A stretch of DNA of 36,590 bases from contig CALSRA010000050.1 in the NCBI GenBank assembly GCA_943788635.1, positions 1 through 36,590 of the forward strand. Reading direction: 5' to 3'. Positions 23,850 through 32,792 of this stretch are shown here, one piece after another. The position numbers and the translations under genes are program-made. Position 1 is the stretch's first letter; each line of letters starts with the position of its first letter. Source of the DNA: an uncultured Alphaproteobacteria bacterium. Its GTDB lineage: Bacteria > Pseudomonadota > Alphaproteobacteria > UBA8366 > GCA-2717185. Below the pieces are notes generated by a model. It ran no database searches. It saw only the letters and a list, made by a program, of their open reading frames with translations, and was not told where the DNA came from.

Positions 23850-24770
23850 TCAGGCCACGGCCTCGATTTCGTTCGAACCTGTCGGCTGGAAGTCGCTGGC
23901 ATAGGGGTCGCGGTCGGTCGGGGCGAGTTCGCTGGCCGGATCGCCGGCAATGCGGTTCGCCTGCAGGACACGGGCTTCATTGAAGTCGTAGGGCATGGCG
24001 CGATGCATCACGAAGCGGTTGTCCCAGACCACCAGGTCACCCACGGCCCATTGATGCGAATACACACGCGGCGGGCGGCAGGCGAAATCGACCAGTTCGT
24101 CCACAAGCGCCACAGCCTCTTCGTCATCCATACCCGGAATCCGGAAGATATGGCGGCCGATGCACAGCGACTTGCGCCCGGTAACCGGGTGGGTGCGGAC
24201 CAGCGGGCGCAGCGGCGCGCCCTTGGTGTGGAAGCCATAGCCGGTACCGGTCGGGACCGCGTGACCGATTTTCGCCTGGCTGGCATAGAGCGAGTGAAAG
24301 CCGGACAGGCCGGCGATACGCTGTTTCATGGCATCGTCCAGCGCGTCATAGGCGGCGCGCGTATCGGCGAATTCCGTGCCGCCGCCGCGGGACGGAATCA
24401 CATTTGCCTGCAGCAGCCCGGCCTTGGCTGCGAGCGGCATATAGGTACTGTCGAGATGCCAGCCCTCGTTGCCGCGCAACTGCTTGAAGCGGGTTTCCTC
24501 GGGCGAATAGACCTTCCCGTCTGCTTTTTCATTGCTGATATAGACCGTCTGGCCCGTGGCGCCGGGGCGGGTAACCTCGATCTCGCCGAAGCGGCACGCG
24601 AACGTATACTGGTCCTCTGGGCTGAGCCCCTGCCCCGGAAAGACCAGCACGCCGTGTTCGGGAAAGGCATCCTCGATGAACTTCCAGGTAGCGTCGTCCA
24701 GGGATGTCAGGTCGATGCCTGTGATTGTGGCGCCGAAAGAGGCGTCGCAAGGGGTAATGACGGGTTCCAT
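23850..24770 (-). CDS. TauD/TfdA-family dioxygenase (second copy)
   Basis: 306 aa from MEPVITPCDASFGATITGID (ATG 24770). Iron ligands His105 and Asp107 (EGWHLDSTYM), His256 (FVMHRAMP), and the 2-oxoglutarate arginine Arg273 (QANRIAG). The middle segment GHAVPTGTGYGFHTKGAPLR is typical of the TfdA side of the family, which cleaves aryloxy- and similar ethers, but the substrate is not provable here. It differs well from the enzyme at 15107, so it is not a recent duplicate. Confidence 0.9.
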   Translation of the reverse strand: MEPVITPCDASFGATITGIDLTSLDDATWKFIEDAFPEHGVLVFPGQGLSPEDQYTFACRFGEIEVTRPGATGQTVYISNEKADGKVYSPEETRFKQLRGNEGWHLDSTYMPLAAKAGLLQANVIPSRGGGTEFADTRAAYDALDDAMKQRIAGLSGFHSLYASQAKIGHAVPTGTGYGFHTKGAPLRPLVRTHPVTGRKSLCIGRHIFRIPGMDDEEAVALVDELVDFACRPPRVYSHQWAVGDLVVWDNRFVMHRAMPYDFNEARVLQANRIAGDPASELAPTDRDPYASDFQPTGSNEIEAVA

Positions 24771-24842
24771 AATAACCTCCCACAAGCTGCAGCACGTTAG
24801 AGTGGCACAGCATGGGCCCGGTTTCGCGGCATCGGCAAGCCC

Positions 24843-24859
24843 GGGGGCCGCCTGCCCCC
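24843..24859 (-). terminator. GC-rich hairpin after the TPR gene
   Basis: GGGGGC-cgcct-GCCCCC, 6-bp stem and 5-nt loop, just past the stop of the minus-strand TPR gene and before the second TauD-type gene. It may separate the two transcripts. No T-run. Confidence 0.4.
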
Positions 24860-24863
24860 ATCC

Positions 24864-26186
24864 TCACACCGCGAGTGCCTGCGCGTCCTCCAGGAAATGC
24901 CGGTTGACCTTGCTGTCGGGACTGGCGGCAAGCCGTTCATTGGCCAGCGAGCGGGCAACGCCCGGCAGGCGGGCGCGGGTGGCGGCTTCGGTCAGGGTCC
25001 AGTCGACCAGATCACGCTGCGCGATGCTGCCGCCCATGCGCCATAGATCCACCCGCACGGGCAACAGCCCCGCGACCGCATCGGCATAGTTGCCGTCGGT
25101 GAAATCCGCCATTGCCTCGGTCACCGGCACCGCCAGCCGGGCATAGGCGGGCGCGATATCGCTGCCTTCCGCCGCCGTGGCGCGCATTGTGGCAAGGTGG
25201 CTTTCATAGGCCGAGCGTTCCCCGGCTCGCAGCGCCGTCATCGCGAAATGGATATCGTTGAACGGGCTGGTCCGGCCATTCGCCTTGTCCTGCCATAACG
25301 GGAACAGGCGCTGCCAGCGGTCGCCGGGTTCGCAGCCCAGCATTTCCAGCCGCCATAGCAGCGCCGTCGGGTTGCACATGCTGGTGCCGACCGGCCGGAC
25401 CCATTCCGCAATTTCGTTATCGTAGAGGCCAAGGGCGGTATCCGTTTCGCCGAGCGCGACATGGAACAGCGACTTGTGCCACCAGATATGCACCCGGTTG
25501 GCATTTTCCGCCGTATCCCAGAGCGGCTGGCGGCTGTCCATCCAGGCGATTCCCTCATCGGGCCGGCCCGTCATTTCCAGCACATGGGACATGCCGTGAT
25601 GTGGCCAGTAGCCATAGGGCTCGGCCTCCGCCGCTTCGCGCAGCATCGCCTCAGCCCGCACGTAATCGCCCGATTCTTCCAAACCGAAACCATAGAACGA
25701 CAGCAGGATAGCGTAGCCCGGCTGGTTGTTGGACCAGAACGGCAGCGCCCGGGCCGACCGGGCCGCGGCATCGTGGAAGCGGCCCTGGAAATTATCCAGC
25801 CGCAGCGCCGCCTGATGCCCGACCAGATCCAGCGGATAATCCATCAGGTGCCGGTCCAGCACGGCGGTCGCGGCATGCCACCGGCTTTCCGACGCCAGCG
25901 CGACAGCTTCCAGATGCGCCTGTTCGCGGGCGTTCATGCTGTTGACGTCCATCCCCGCGACAAGGTCACGGGCGCGGGCGATAAGCGCCGGGTCATTGGA
26001 CACCGCCAGCAGCCAGGCGCGCATCAGCCCGGCCATCTTGCAATCCGGCGATTCGGCTTCGGCCTGCGCCAGCAGGGCATTGACGTCGCCGTAATTCAGC
26101 GTGAAGGCGCGAACCGCCTCGTCGATAATCGCCGCCGCTGCGGTGCTCGCGCCCGCCAGCACATGTCCCTGTGCGTCCTTCGCCAT
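24864..26186 (-). CDS. TPR protein, TTC38-like
   Basis: 440 aa of helical repeats. It resembles the TTC38 group of tetratricopeptide proteins: PYGYWPHHGMSHVLEMTGRP, the WWHKSLFHVALGETDTALGL block and the tail region RDLVDWTLTEAATRARLPG are characteristic. There is no signal peptide, so it is probably cytoplasmic. The biochemical role of this family is unknown; bacterial members often lie near acyl-CoA or small-molecule catabolism genes, as here. It is divergent from the enoyl-CoA-hydratase-like gene by 93 bp. Confidence 0.85.
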   Translation of the reverse strand: MAKDAQGHVLAGASTAAAAIIDEAVRAFTLNYGDVNALLAQAEAESPDCKMAGLMRAWLLAVSNDPALIARARDLVAGMDVNSMNAREQAHLEAVALASESRWHAATAVLDRHLMDYPLDLVGHQAALRLDNFQGRFHDAAARSARALPFWSNNQPGYAILLSFYGFGLEESGDYVRAEAMLREAAEAEPYGYWPHHGMSHVLEMTGRPDEGIAWMDSRQPLWDTAENANRVHIWWHKSLFHVALGETDTALGLYDNEIAEWVRPVGTSMCNPTALLWRLEMLGCEPGDRWQRLFPLWQDKANGRTSPFNDIHFAMTALRAGERSAYESHLATMRATAAEGSDIAPAYARLAVPVTEAMADFTDGNYADAVAGLLPVRVDLWRMGGSIAQRDLVDWTLTEAATRARLPGVARSLANERLAASPDSKVNRHFLEDAQALAV

Positions 26187-26279
26187 GGTGTCCTCCCGTC
26201 ACATTCCGTTTGCCGCATGCTATGGTGCCCGCTGCCGCAGCGCGGGGCAATAACCGACCGGAAATGAAAGGGCAACGGG

Positions 26280-27020
26280 ATGAGCGACACCGTCTTGAAA
26301 CGTATCGAAGGACGGGTCATGGAACTGACCCTGAACCGGCCGGATGTCGGCAATGCCTTCGATGAATCCATGGTCGAAGCCCTGCTCGACGCGCTCGATG
26401 CCATCGACGCGGAATCCTGTGACACGGTGGTGTTCCGCGCCAGCGGCAAGGGATTCTGCGGCGGGCTGGATCTGTCCGGGCTGGACCGCGAAACCGACGC
26501 CTCGCTGCTATGGCGCTTCGTGCGGATCGAATACCTGCTGCAGAAAGTCGCCGCCCTACCGCAGAACACGGTCGCGCTGGCGCATCGCTTCGCCTTTGGC
26601 GCGGGGGCGGACCTTTTCATGGCCTGCAACCGGCGGATCGCCGCGCCCGGCACGAAATTCGCCTTCCCCGGCGTGCGCTTCGGCATCATCCTCGGCACCC
26701 GGCGGCTCGCGCACAGCATCGGCCGGGAAGCCGCCCGCCGAATGCTGGCGGCAACCGCACCGATCCCGCTGGACGATGCGATCGCAGCCGGAATGGTCCA
26801 CGAGACCGCAGCGGTCGAGGGCTGGCCGGCGCTGATCGCGGATATGGCGGTGGCAAAAACATCGCTGGACGCACGCATGGCACGGCTGGTCGCCGAACGG
26901 TTCGACCCCGGCAAGGATGACGAAGACCTCGCAGCCCTGGTCCGAAGCGCCGCCGAACCCGGCCTGAAGGACCGCGTGGCAACCTACGCCGCCGCCGTTG
27001 CCGCCGCGCGGAAGAAATAA
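26280..27020 (+). CDS. enoyl-CoA hydratase/isomerase family protein lacking both catalytic glutamates
   Basis: 246 aa crotonase fold: MELTLNRPDVGNAF, oxyanion-hole region GKGFCGGLDLSG, and RFAFGAGADLFMACNRR then FAFPGVRFGII. In classical hydratases the two catalytic Glu lie in the ELAL-CD and PE parts of these last motifs. Here the positions hold Asp111 and Gly131 by my alignment. The protein may thus be an isomerase, hydrolase or decarboxylase of the superfamily, or catalytically weak. Divergent from the TPR gene. Length is slightly short of the usual 260. Confidence 0.85.
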   Translation: MSDTVLKRIEGRVMELTLNRPDVGNAFDESMVEALLDALDAIDAESCDTVVFRASGKGFCGGLDLSGLDRETDASLLWRFVRIEYLLQKVAALPQNTVALAHRFAFGAGADLFMACNRRIAAPGTKFAFPGVRFGIILGTRRLAHSIGREAARRMLAATAPIPLDDAIAAGMVHETAAVEGWPALIADMAVAKTSLDARMARLVAERFDPGKDDEDLAALVRSAAEPGLKDRVATYAAAVAAARKK

Positions 27021-27074
27021 CCCGCCCCGGTTCACGCCCCGTCACCTGCGGATGTAGTGCAGATCCTGGAATTC

Positions 27075-28367
27075 CTAGCGGAAGGCGCTGACCTCTTCGG
27101 CGAGGTTTTTCGGATCATTCGATGCCAGCGCTCGGGCGATGAGCCTGGCCAGTTTCGGTGCGTGTTCGTCAGTGATGCCCCAGCGGACCAGTTCCGGCGT
27201 GCCGATGCGCAGCCCGTTCAGGTCGCCCTCGACTGGATCGAGCGGCAAGCCAATGCCGCAGGCGAGGAACCCGGCGCGGCGCAATTTCTTTGACGCCGTC
27301 TGCCCGCCGCCATAGGGGACGGCCTGCACCGCGAACTGGTGCGACTGCGTATAGCCGCCCGCCGTTTCGAACACCGGCACCCCGGCGGCGGCGAGTTCGG
27401 TGGCCAGCGCCTGCGCCAGCGACACCATCGCGGCGGCGTAAGCCGACCCGAATTCCTGCCAGTCCAGCATGGTCAGCGCCAGCGCCGCCGATTTCGCCGC
27501 GTCGAAATTCGCCGTCATGCCCGGGAAGGCGATGCGGTCGAGCCGCTCGGCGATGCCCGCGTCATTGGTGACGATCAGCCCGCCGGCCGGCCCGCCGAGG
27601 CTCTTGTATGTGCTCATGGTCATGAAATGCGCGCCCTCGGCCAGCGGGTCGGGCCAGGCGCCGCCGGCGATGATGCCGCATTGATGGGCGGCGTCGAACA
27701 TCACCGTCGCCCCGACCTCGTCGGCAATCGCGCGGATCGCCGCGACCGGATGCGGGAACAGGTTCAGGCTCCCGCCGATGGTAATCAGCTTCGGCCGCAC
27801 CCGCCGCGCCAGATCCGCCAGCGCATCGGAATCGACCGTGTAGCCGTCTTCGGCGACGGGCGCGGCGTGAATCTCCAGCCCGTAGAGCCCGGCGCAGCCG
27901 GCCTCGTGATGGGTACATGTCCGCCGATGGAAGCGGGCGGCGCGATGATCGCATCGCCCGGCTTGCAGGTCGCCATGAAGCCGTAAAGATTTGGCCAGCG
28001 CGCCCGAGGGCACACGGATTTCCGCAAAGCCCGCCCGGAACACTTCGGCGCAAAGCTCGGCGGCAATAACCTCGATCTCCTCGATCGCCTCCAGCCCCGT
28101 CTTGTATTTGTCGCCGGGATAGCCCAACGACGGCCGCGACCCCAGCCCGGCCGCCAGCACCGCCTCCGCCCGCGGGTTCATCACATTGGTTGCCGGGTTC
28201 AGGTTGAAACAGTCGCGCTCATGGATGGTGCGGTTCAGCGCGACGAGGGATTCGATGCGGGCTGCGTTTGGCCTCGGCGTTGCGGGCCATGCGTCTCTGC
28301 CGCGAGGCGCTGGATGTGCGATTCGCAAGAGGCGGGGGCCCAGGTGGCGGTGGGTGAGGCCTGTCAT
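27075..28367 (-). pseudogene. serine hydroxymethyltransferase-like PLP enzyme, frameshifted
   Basis: About 430 codons. N-terminal segments: HERDCFNLNPATNVMNPRAE and PSLGYPGDKYKTGLEA; PLP lysine in MSTYKSLGGPAGG; also MFDAAHQCGIIAGG, the SHMT core. Near 27910-28000 the sense moves to another frame (NLYGFMATCKPGDAIIAPPA) and returns, and the first 45 residues also switch (LANRTSSASRQRRMARNAEA), so at least four indels occur in compensating pairs. The overall divergence from housekeeping GlyA and the altered lysine motif suggest a GlyA-like paralogue acting on another amino acid. Serine/glycine activity is not assured. Conserved residues suggest sequence errors. Confidence 0.75.
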
Positions 28368-28644
28368 GTTGGCGTCTCTCTCGAGTGTCTAGGAACAGCA
28401 GCATAGTGACTATGCGGCAATGCAATATTTGCTTTGTCACTTCTAGTCAAAAGTTGGCTTGAGTTCTGGACGTTGGTTCACCCTACCAAGACAACACAAC
28501 ACTAAGTTCGCAGAAAGCAGAACCTGTCCTCAAATACTTATGTCTTTAATTAAGGCCAAAATCAGGACCAAATTCAAACCAATTCATTGTTGCGTTTTAT
28601 AAAAAATTCCCGTCAAAATAGAATATTAAAAGGGGGTGAAGAAA

Positions 28645-29174
28645 ATGAAATGGATAGTGACAAGTATATTTCGAGGCATTGAGGCTGCCAGACCCAATTT
28701 CTTTTCTATATATAAAACTCTATTGACAGAACAATATGATGCGTTAACTGAAGAAAATAAGAAAAAATTTCGTCTCGCAATTATTATAACAGTTGCGATT
28801 GACGGAATTAGAGCTATTTTAGGGCCAGTAATTTATTTTTGCAATAATTGGTTATTTTTCGTTACCAATTTTACATTGGAAATGAAAATTCTGAACTGCA
28901 GAGATTTGGATCAATTTGGATAATAGCTAGTGTCATTATAATCGCATTTGATGTTTCAAATTTTTCAATATTTAATATACGATCAAGTTTAGAATTTCCT
29001 TTTATACCCAATACAATATCTGACTATGCGAAGGAATTGTGGGCCAAATGGAAAACTATTTATGACAGAATTCGTCGAATTTTTGAAGTTTTTACATTGT
29101 TATTTGGAACATTTCTATCTGGTTATGGAGATTATGTCACTTCGTGGCGTCCGCCAGAAAATTTTGGATATTAA
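28645..29174 (+). pseudogene. AT-rich membrane protein gene, one frameshift
   Basis: ATG 28645 follows AGGGGGT at good spacing. The first frame reads to NNWLFF (about 28860) and the sense then continues in the next frame as RYQFYIGNENSELQRFGSIW to WRPPENFGY, the shift lying in a T5 run. The joined protein of about 177 residues has two hydrophobic segments (LAIIITVAIDGIRAILGPVI and SIWIIASVIIIAFD) and a charged C-terminal helix. No family recognised. It sits in an AT-rich block (about 28440-29340) very unlike the surrounding GC-rich genes, which suggests recent acquisition. The 28368-28644 stretch before it is AT-rich with no gene. Confidence 0.6.
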
Positions 29175-29328
29175 TTAACATAATGTAGTAAGGTTTTCGT
29201 TTATTAAAAATTTCTTTTGTTGATTTTAGAAAATAAAACCGTTCACTGTCGAATAATGTTGCGGCCTATATTTTGTTTCTCATACGAGAAACTTTAATCA
29301 GATATAAAAGTGATTAATAAGTGAAACG

Positions 29329-29355
29329 CATGGCAAGTCTCAATGACTTGCCGTG
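29329..29355. other. hairpin at the end of the AT-rich block
   Basis: CATGGCAAGT-ctcaatg-ACTTGCCGTG, a 10-bp stem (one G-T pair) with a 7-nt loop, lies where AT-rich sequence gives way to GC-rich sequence. It may terminate the membrane-protein transcript or mark a junction. There is no T-run on the plus strand. The rest of 29175-29448 is gene-free. Confidence 0.4.
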
Positions 29356-29448
29356 AAGCCAATTCTTGGCCATTCAGAATACACCGCCTTGACGTTAGAG
29401 GCGCTGCGCCGATAAGTATCGAGATACATCCTTTTCGGTGGGGGAGAC

Positions 29449-29952
29449 ATGAGAGAGGAATCCGAGGTCGGACTGACGGAAGCCGAGCGGTACGACCTGC
29501 AGCGCCTCGCCGGAATCATGATACCCGCCGACGCCGCGTATGGCGTGGTGGGGGCGGATGACGATCTGATCTTTGCGGATATCCTGCGCTCGCTGGGGCG
29601 GGACCTGGAAGCGGTACGCACCGCCCTCGCCCGCCTGCGCGATCTGGCTGGCGGGGATTTTGCGGCGCTGGACGAGGCGGCAGCGGAGTCGGCCGCCATG
29701 GTGCTGCTGGGCAAGCAGGACGCCGTCACCTTCGCGCTCGGGCGGGCGGTGCTGCAGTGTTATTACCGCGACGACCGGGTGATTGCCGCGCTGGGGCTGG
29801 AGGCGCGGGCGCCGTTTCCGCGTGGTTACGAGCTGCCGCAGGGCGATTTTTCGCTGGTCGAGGCGGTGCGCGGGCGGGCGCGGATGTGGCGCGACTTGGA
29901 CGGTACGGGCGACGGCACCGGCGACGGCGCCACCGACGCGAAAGGGGGCTGA
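29449..29952 (+). CDS. small subunit of GMC-type dehydrogenase (gluconate 2-dehydrogenase subunit 3-like)
   Basis: 167 aa with LQRLAGIMIPADAAYGVVGA near the start, the hallmark of this helical partner family, and a tail of repeated GDGT units at the C-terminus (about 154-163). The small subunit stabilises the large flavoprotein and often carries a Tat signal to export both. No Tat or Sec signal is visible here, so the complex may stay in the cytoplasm. The stop is 2 bp before the next start, so the genes form one unit. The start 29449 follows GGGGGAG. Confidence 0.8.
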   Translation: MREESEVGLTEAERYDLQRLAGIMIPADAAYGVVGADDDLIFADILRSLGRDLEAVRTALARLRDLAGGDFAALDEAAAESAAMVLLGKQDAVTFALGRAVLQCYYRDDRVIAALGLEARAPFPRGYELPQGDFSLVEAVRGRARMWRDLDGTGDGTGDGATDAKGG

Positions 29953-29954
29953 GC

Positions 29955-31613
29955 ATGGCGGAGAATTCGGCCCACAGCACCCCGCGCCCCACCGACGAGA
30001 AGGTCGATGTGCTGATCATCGGGTCGGGGGCGTCGGGCGCCGCCGTGGCGTGGAGCCTCGCCGATACGCGCATGCGCATCCTGTGCCTGGAGCAGGGCGA
30101 CTGGATGAAGCCAATCGACTTTCCCAGCAATGGCCGCGACTGGGAGGCGCGGCGCTATTCGGATTTCGATTCCTCGCCCAACCGGCGCGGGCGCGACACC
30201 GACTATCCGGTCAACGATGCCGACTCCATCATGAAGGTGGCGAATTTCAACGCGGTCGGCGGCGGCACGGTGATGTACACCGCCCACTTCCCGCGCCTGC
30301 ACCCGTCCGACTTCCACGTGAAGACGCTGGACGGGGTGGCGGATGACTGGCCCGTCGATTACTGGACGCTGGAGAAATACTTCGCCGAGAATGACCGCAT
30401 GATGGGCGTGGCCGGGCTGGCCGGCGACCCGGCGGTGCCCGCGCATACGCCGCCGATGCCGCCCGTGCCGCTGGGCCGGACCGGCACGCGCTATGCGCAG
30501 GCGACCAACAATCTCGGCTGGCACTGGTGGCCATCGGACATCGCGATTGCGACCACGGAATATGAGGGGCGGGCCGCCTGCATCAATCTGGGCCATTGCA
30601 CGCCCGGCTGCGCGCAGGGGGCGAAGGCGAGCACCGACATCACCTACTGGCCGCAGGCGCTGCGCGCGGGTGTGGAACTGCGCAGCCGCTGCCGGGTACG
30701 GGAAATCACCACGGGCGCGGACGGCATGGCCACGGGCGCGGTGTATTACGACCCGGACGGGGTCGAACGCTTCCAGCCGGCGGAGCTGGTGATCATGGCC
30801 GCCAACGGCGTCGGTACACCGCGGCTGCTGCTGAATTCTGCCGGCGGGGCGCATCCCAACGGCCTTGCCAATTCATCGGGGCTGGTGGGCAGGAACCTGA
30901 TGATGCATCCCTGGCCGATGGTCACCGGTTATGTCGATGAGGAAATGGACGGCGACCGCGCGCCGCAGACGGTGATGTGGAGCAAGGAATTCTACGAAAC
31001 CGACCCCGCGCGCGGCTTCCTGCGCGGCTACACCCTGCAATACAGCCGCGGCACCGGCCCGGTGAACGAGGCGCTGCTGGCATTGGGGCGCGGGCTGCTG
31101 CCCTGGGGCCGCGACCATCACAAGGCGTATCGTTCGATGCTGTATCGGCGGCTGCAGATCGGCGTCGCCTGCGAGGACCTGCCGGAAGAACACAACCGCG
31201 TCACGCTGGACCCGACACTCAAGGACAGCCACGGCATCCCCGCACCGCGCATCGACTACACGCTCAGCGAAAACACCCAGGCGATGATGGAACACGGCAT
31301 CGCCCGCGCGACGGAAATTCTGGAAGAAGCGGGGGCGGCGAATATTTCGTCTTCGACCACGGCGCTGAACTATCCCGGGCACCTGCTGGGCACCGCGCGC
31401 ATGGGCACCGATCCGGCGCGCTCGGTCGTGAACGAATGGGGCCGCTGCCACGACGTGAAGAACCTGTTCATCGTCGACGGCAGCATCTGGGTCACGTCGG
31501 GCGGCGTGAACCCGACCAGCACGATCCAGGCGCTGGCGCTCTATATCGCCGACTGCATCAAGCAGCGGCTGGCCGACGCGACGCTGTTCGATGGAGGGGG
31601 AGGCAACTTTTAG
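29955..31613 (+). CDS. GMC oxidoreductase, FAD-dependent dehydrogenase large subunit
   Basis: 552 aa. FAD site VLIIGSGASGAAVAWSL with the dinucleotide-binding glycines; the GMC body includes NFNAVGGGTVMYTAHFPRLH, LVIMAANGVGTPRLLLNS, and the end segments YPGHLLGTARMG and GGVNPTSTIQALALYIAD, which contain the catalytic His (GHL) and Asn (VNPT) region. This branch, with a separate small subunit, oxidises sugars, polyols or alcohols and passes electrons to cytochrome c or quinone. A cytochrome subunit is not encoded nearby. Substrate unknown. Confidence 0.92.
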   Translation: MAENSAHSTPRPTDEKVDVLIIGSGASGAAVAWSLADTRMRILCLEQGDWMKPIDFPSNGRDWEARRYSDFDSSPNRRGRDTDYPVNDADSIMKVANFNAVGGGTVMYTAHFPRLHPSDFHVKTLDGVADDWPVDYWTLEKYFAENDRMMGVAGLAGDPAVPAHTPPMPPVPLGRTGTRYAQATNNLGWHWWPSDIAIATTEYEGRAACINLGHCTPGCAQGAKASTDITYWPQALRAGVELRSRCRVREITTGADGMATGAVYYDPDGVERFQPAELVIMAANGVGTPRLLLNSAGGAHPNGLANSSGLVGRNLMMHPWPMVTGYVDEEMDGDRAPQTVMWSKEFYETDPARGFLRGYTLQYSRGTGPVNEALLALGRGLLPWGRDHHKAYRSMLYRRLQIGVACEDLPEEHNRVTLDPTLKDSHGIPAPRIDYTLSENTQAMMEHGIARATEILEEAGAANISSSTTALNYPGHLLGTARMGTDPARSVVNEWGRCHDVKNLFIVDGSIWVTSGGVNPTSTIQALALYIADCIKQRLADATLFDGGGGNF

Positions 31614-31620
31614 TCATCCC

Positions 31621-31920
31621 ATGAAAAATTACGAGCACATCAACTCGACAGGAACGAGACTGTCCTTCGGGCAATTCTTTAAAAACCATGTGCTTAATGG
31701 GACAGTCTTCTGTGCCGCAATAAAGGCGGCATTTCTTGAATTTTTATGGCCGTTCGGAGCCATCGTATTCGTATTCTTCTCGTCTTACGACACGGAAATT
31801 ATTCCAAAAATCATCATATTCAGCATTGTTGGTATAGTCGTTTTATCCCATATGTTTTGCTTAATTATCTGGTCTCTTTTGCAAGGCTTCGAAATCCGAA
31901 AACCCTGGAAGCATTTTTAA
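31621..31920 (+). CDS. small AT-rich membrane protein
   Basis: 99 aa from MKNYEHINSTGTRLSFGQFF (ATG 31621), 7 bp after the GMC stop. Two hydrophobic stretches: FLEFLWPFGAIVFVFF (about residues 41-56) and PKIIIFSIVGIVVLSHMFCLI (62-82), and a basic C-terminus. No family recognised. Base composition is clearly lower in GC than the GMC gene, much like the broken membrane gene at 28645. Its position suggests cotranscription with the GMC pair. Confidence 0.6.
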   Translation: MKNYEHINSTGTRLSFGQFFKNHVLNGTVFCAAIKAAFLEFLWPFGAIVFVFFSSYDTEIIPKIIIFSIVGIVVLSHMFCLIIWSLLQGFEIRKPWKHF

Positions 31921-32003
31921 ATCTAAGTGCCCGTCACCAAGGAAAAAAGATTGGAGGCTTCCTTTAAGAGAAGCGATTCGAGTAAGGCCCGCTCCAATTC
32001 ACT

Positions 32004-32405
32004 TCAGGAAAACGGGTTGAGAACGACCACGCCGAGCGCATTAAAATCCCGGACGTTCCGGGTGACGAGCGTCAGGTCGTGCACCAGCGCCGTCGCGGCG
32101 ATCATGGCGTCTTCCAGCAATGTATCCGATTTCCGGTGCTTGAGTTGCGCCCATCGGCGAAAGGCGGCGGCATCCATGGGGAGAATGCCATATGCGGCGC
32201 CGACCTGGTCGAGCCATGCCTCCAGTTCCCTTGCCTTGGCGTCGTCCTGCTCCCGCGTGATTTCGATACCCGCCTGGATTTCCCCGATGGTGACGGCGGA
32301 CAGGAACAGGTCATTCGCCGACACGTCCGCGATCCAGTTCAGCACCGCACCGTGCGGTCGGGGACGGCGCAGCTCCGAGACAACGTTGGTATCGAGCAGA
32401 TACAC
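32004..32405 (-). CDS. vapC: VapC-type PIN-domain toxin
   Basis: 133 aa PIN domain: Asp5 in MYLLDTNVVSELRRP, Glu42 (TIGEIQAG), Asp99 (LLEDAMIAA) and Asp120 (NVRDFNAL) are the four acidic residues that hold the metal in VapC ribonucleases. It should cut tRNA or rRNA when not bound by its antitoxin. It lies 5 bp downstream of the Phd-like antitoxin gene, the usual order for such modules. All key residues are present. Confidence 0.92.
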   Translation of the reverse strand: MYLLDTNVVSELRRPRPHGAVLNWIADVSANDLFLSAVTIGEIQAGIEITREQDDAKARELEAWLDQVGAAYGILPMDAAAFRRWAQLKHRKSDTLLEDAMIAATALVHDLTLVTRNVRDFNALGVVVLNPFS

Positions 32406-32410
32406 GAAGA

Positions 32411-32671
32411 CTACCGGAAATCCGGCGGAGTGCGATGCTGGTGCGGTTTGCGCAGCGGGGTAAGCGCCTCCGTCCGCGCTTCCGGCGCGAGCAACAGGGT
32501 CTTGAGGTCGGGCGTGGCGAGTTTCTCCATGCGGCGCCAGTGGTCGATGGGCACAAGCACGGCGGCCTCCTTACCCCGCTTCGTTACGACCTGCGGCCCT
32601 TCGGCGAGCGTTGCGTCGAGAAAGGCGCTGAAATGCGCTTTTGCGTCCTGAACCGGCCATGTCTTGCCCAT
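32411..32671 (-). CDS. Phd/YefM-family antitoxin
   Basis: 86 aa from MGKTWPVQDAKAHFSAFLDA (32671). The N-terminal beta-alpha DNA-binding part shows TWPVQDAKAHFSAFLDATLA and TKRGKEAAVLVPIDHWRRME, standard for Phd/YefM, which bind the operator and neutralise the toxin with the C-terminal tail. It is paired with the PIN toxin gene downstream. The complex probably represses its own promoter, which lies around 32672-32720. Confidence 0.9.
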   Translation of the reverse strand: MGKTWPVQDAKAHFSAFLDATLAEGPQVVTKRGKEAAVLVPIDHWRRMEKLATPDLKTLLLAPEARTEALTPLRKPHQHRTPPDFR

Positions 32672-32792
32672 GGATTCCTCCGTCACAGATTACTTCTGAC
32701 TAGATATATGACCATTTGAGGGAATCGACAAGGGCAACAATGTCGCAATCCATTCCGATCACGCAGGACGTTTGGATGCCAGACCAACGCCC

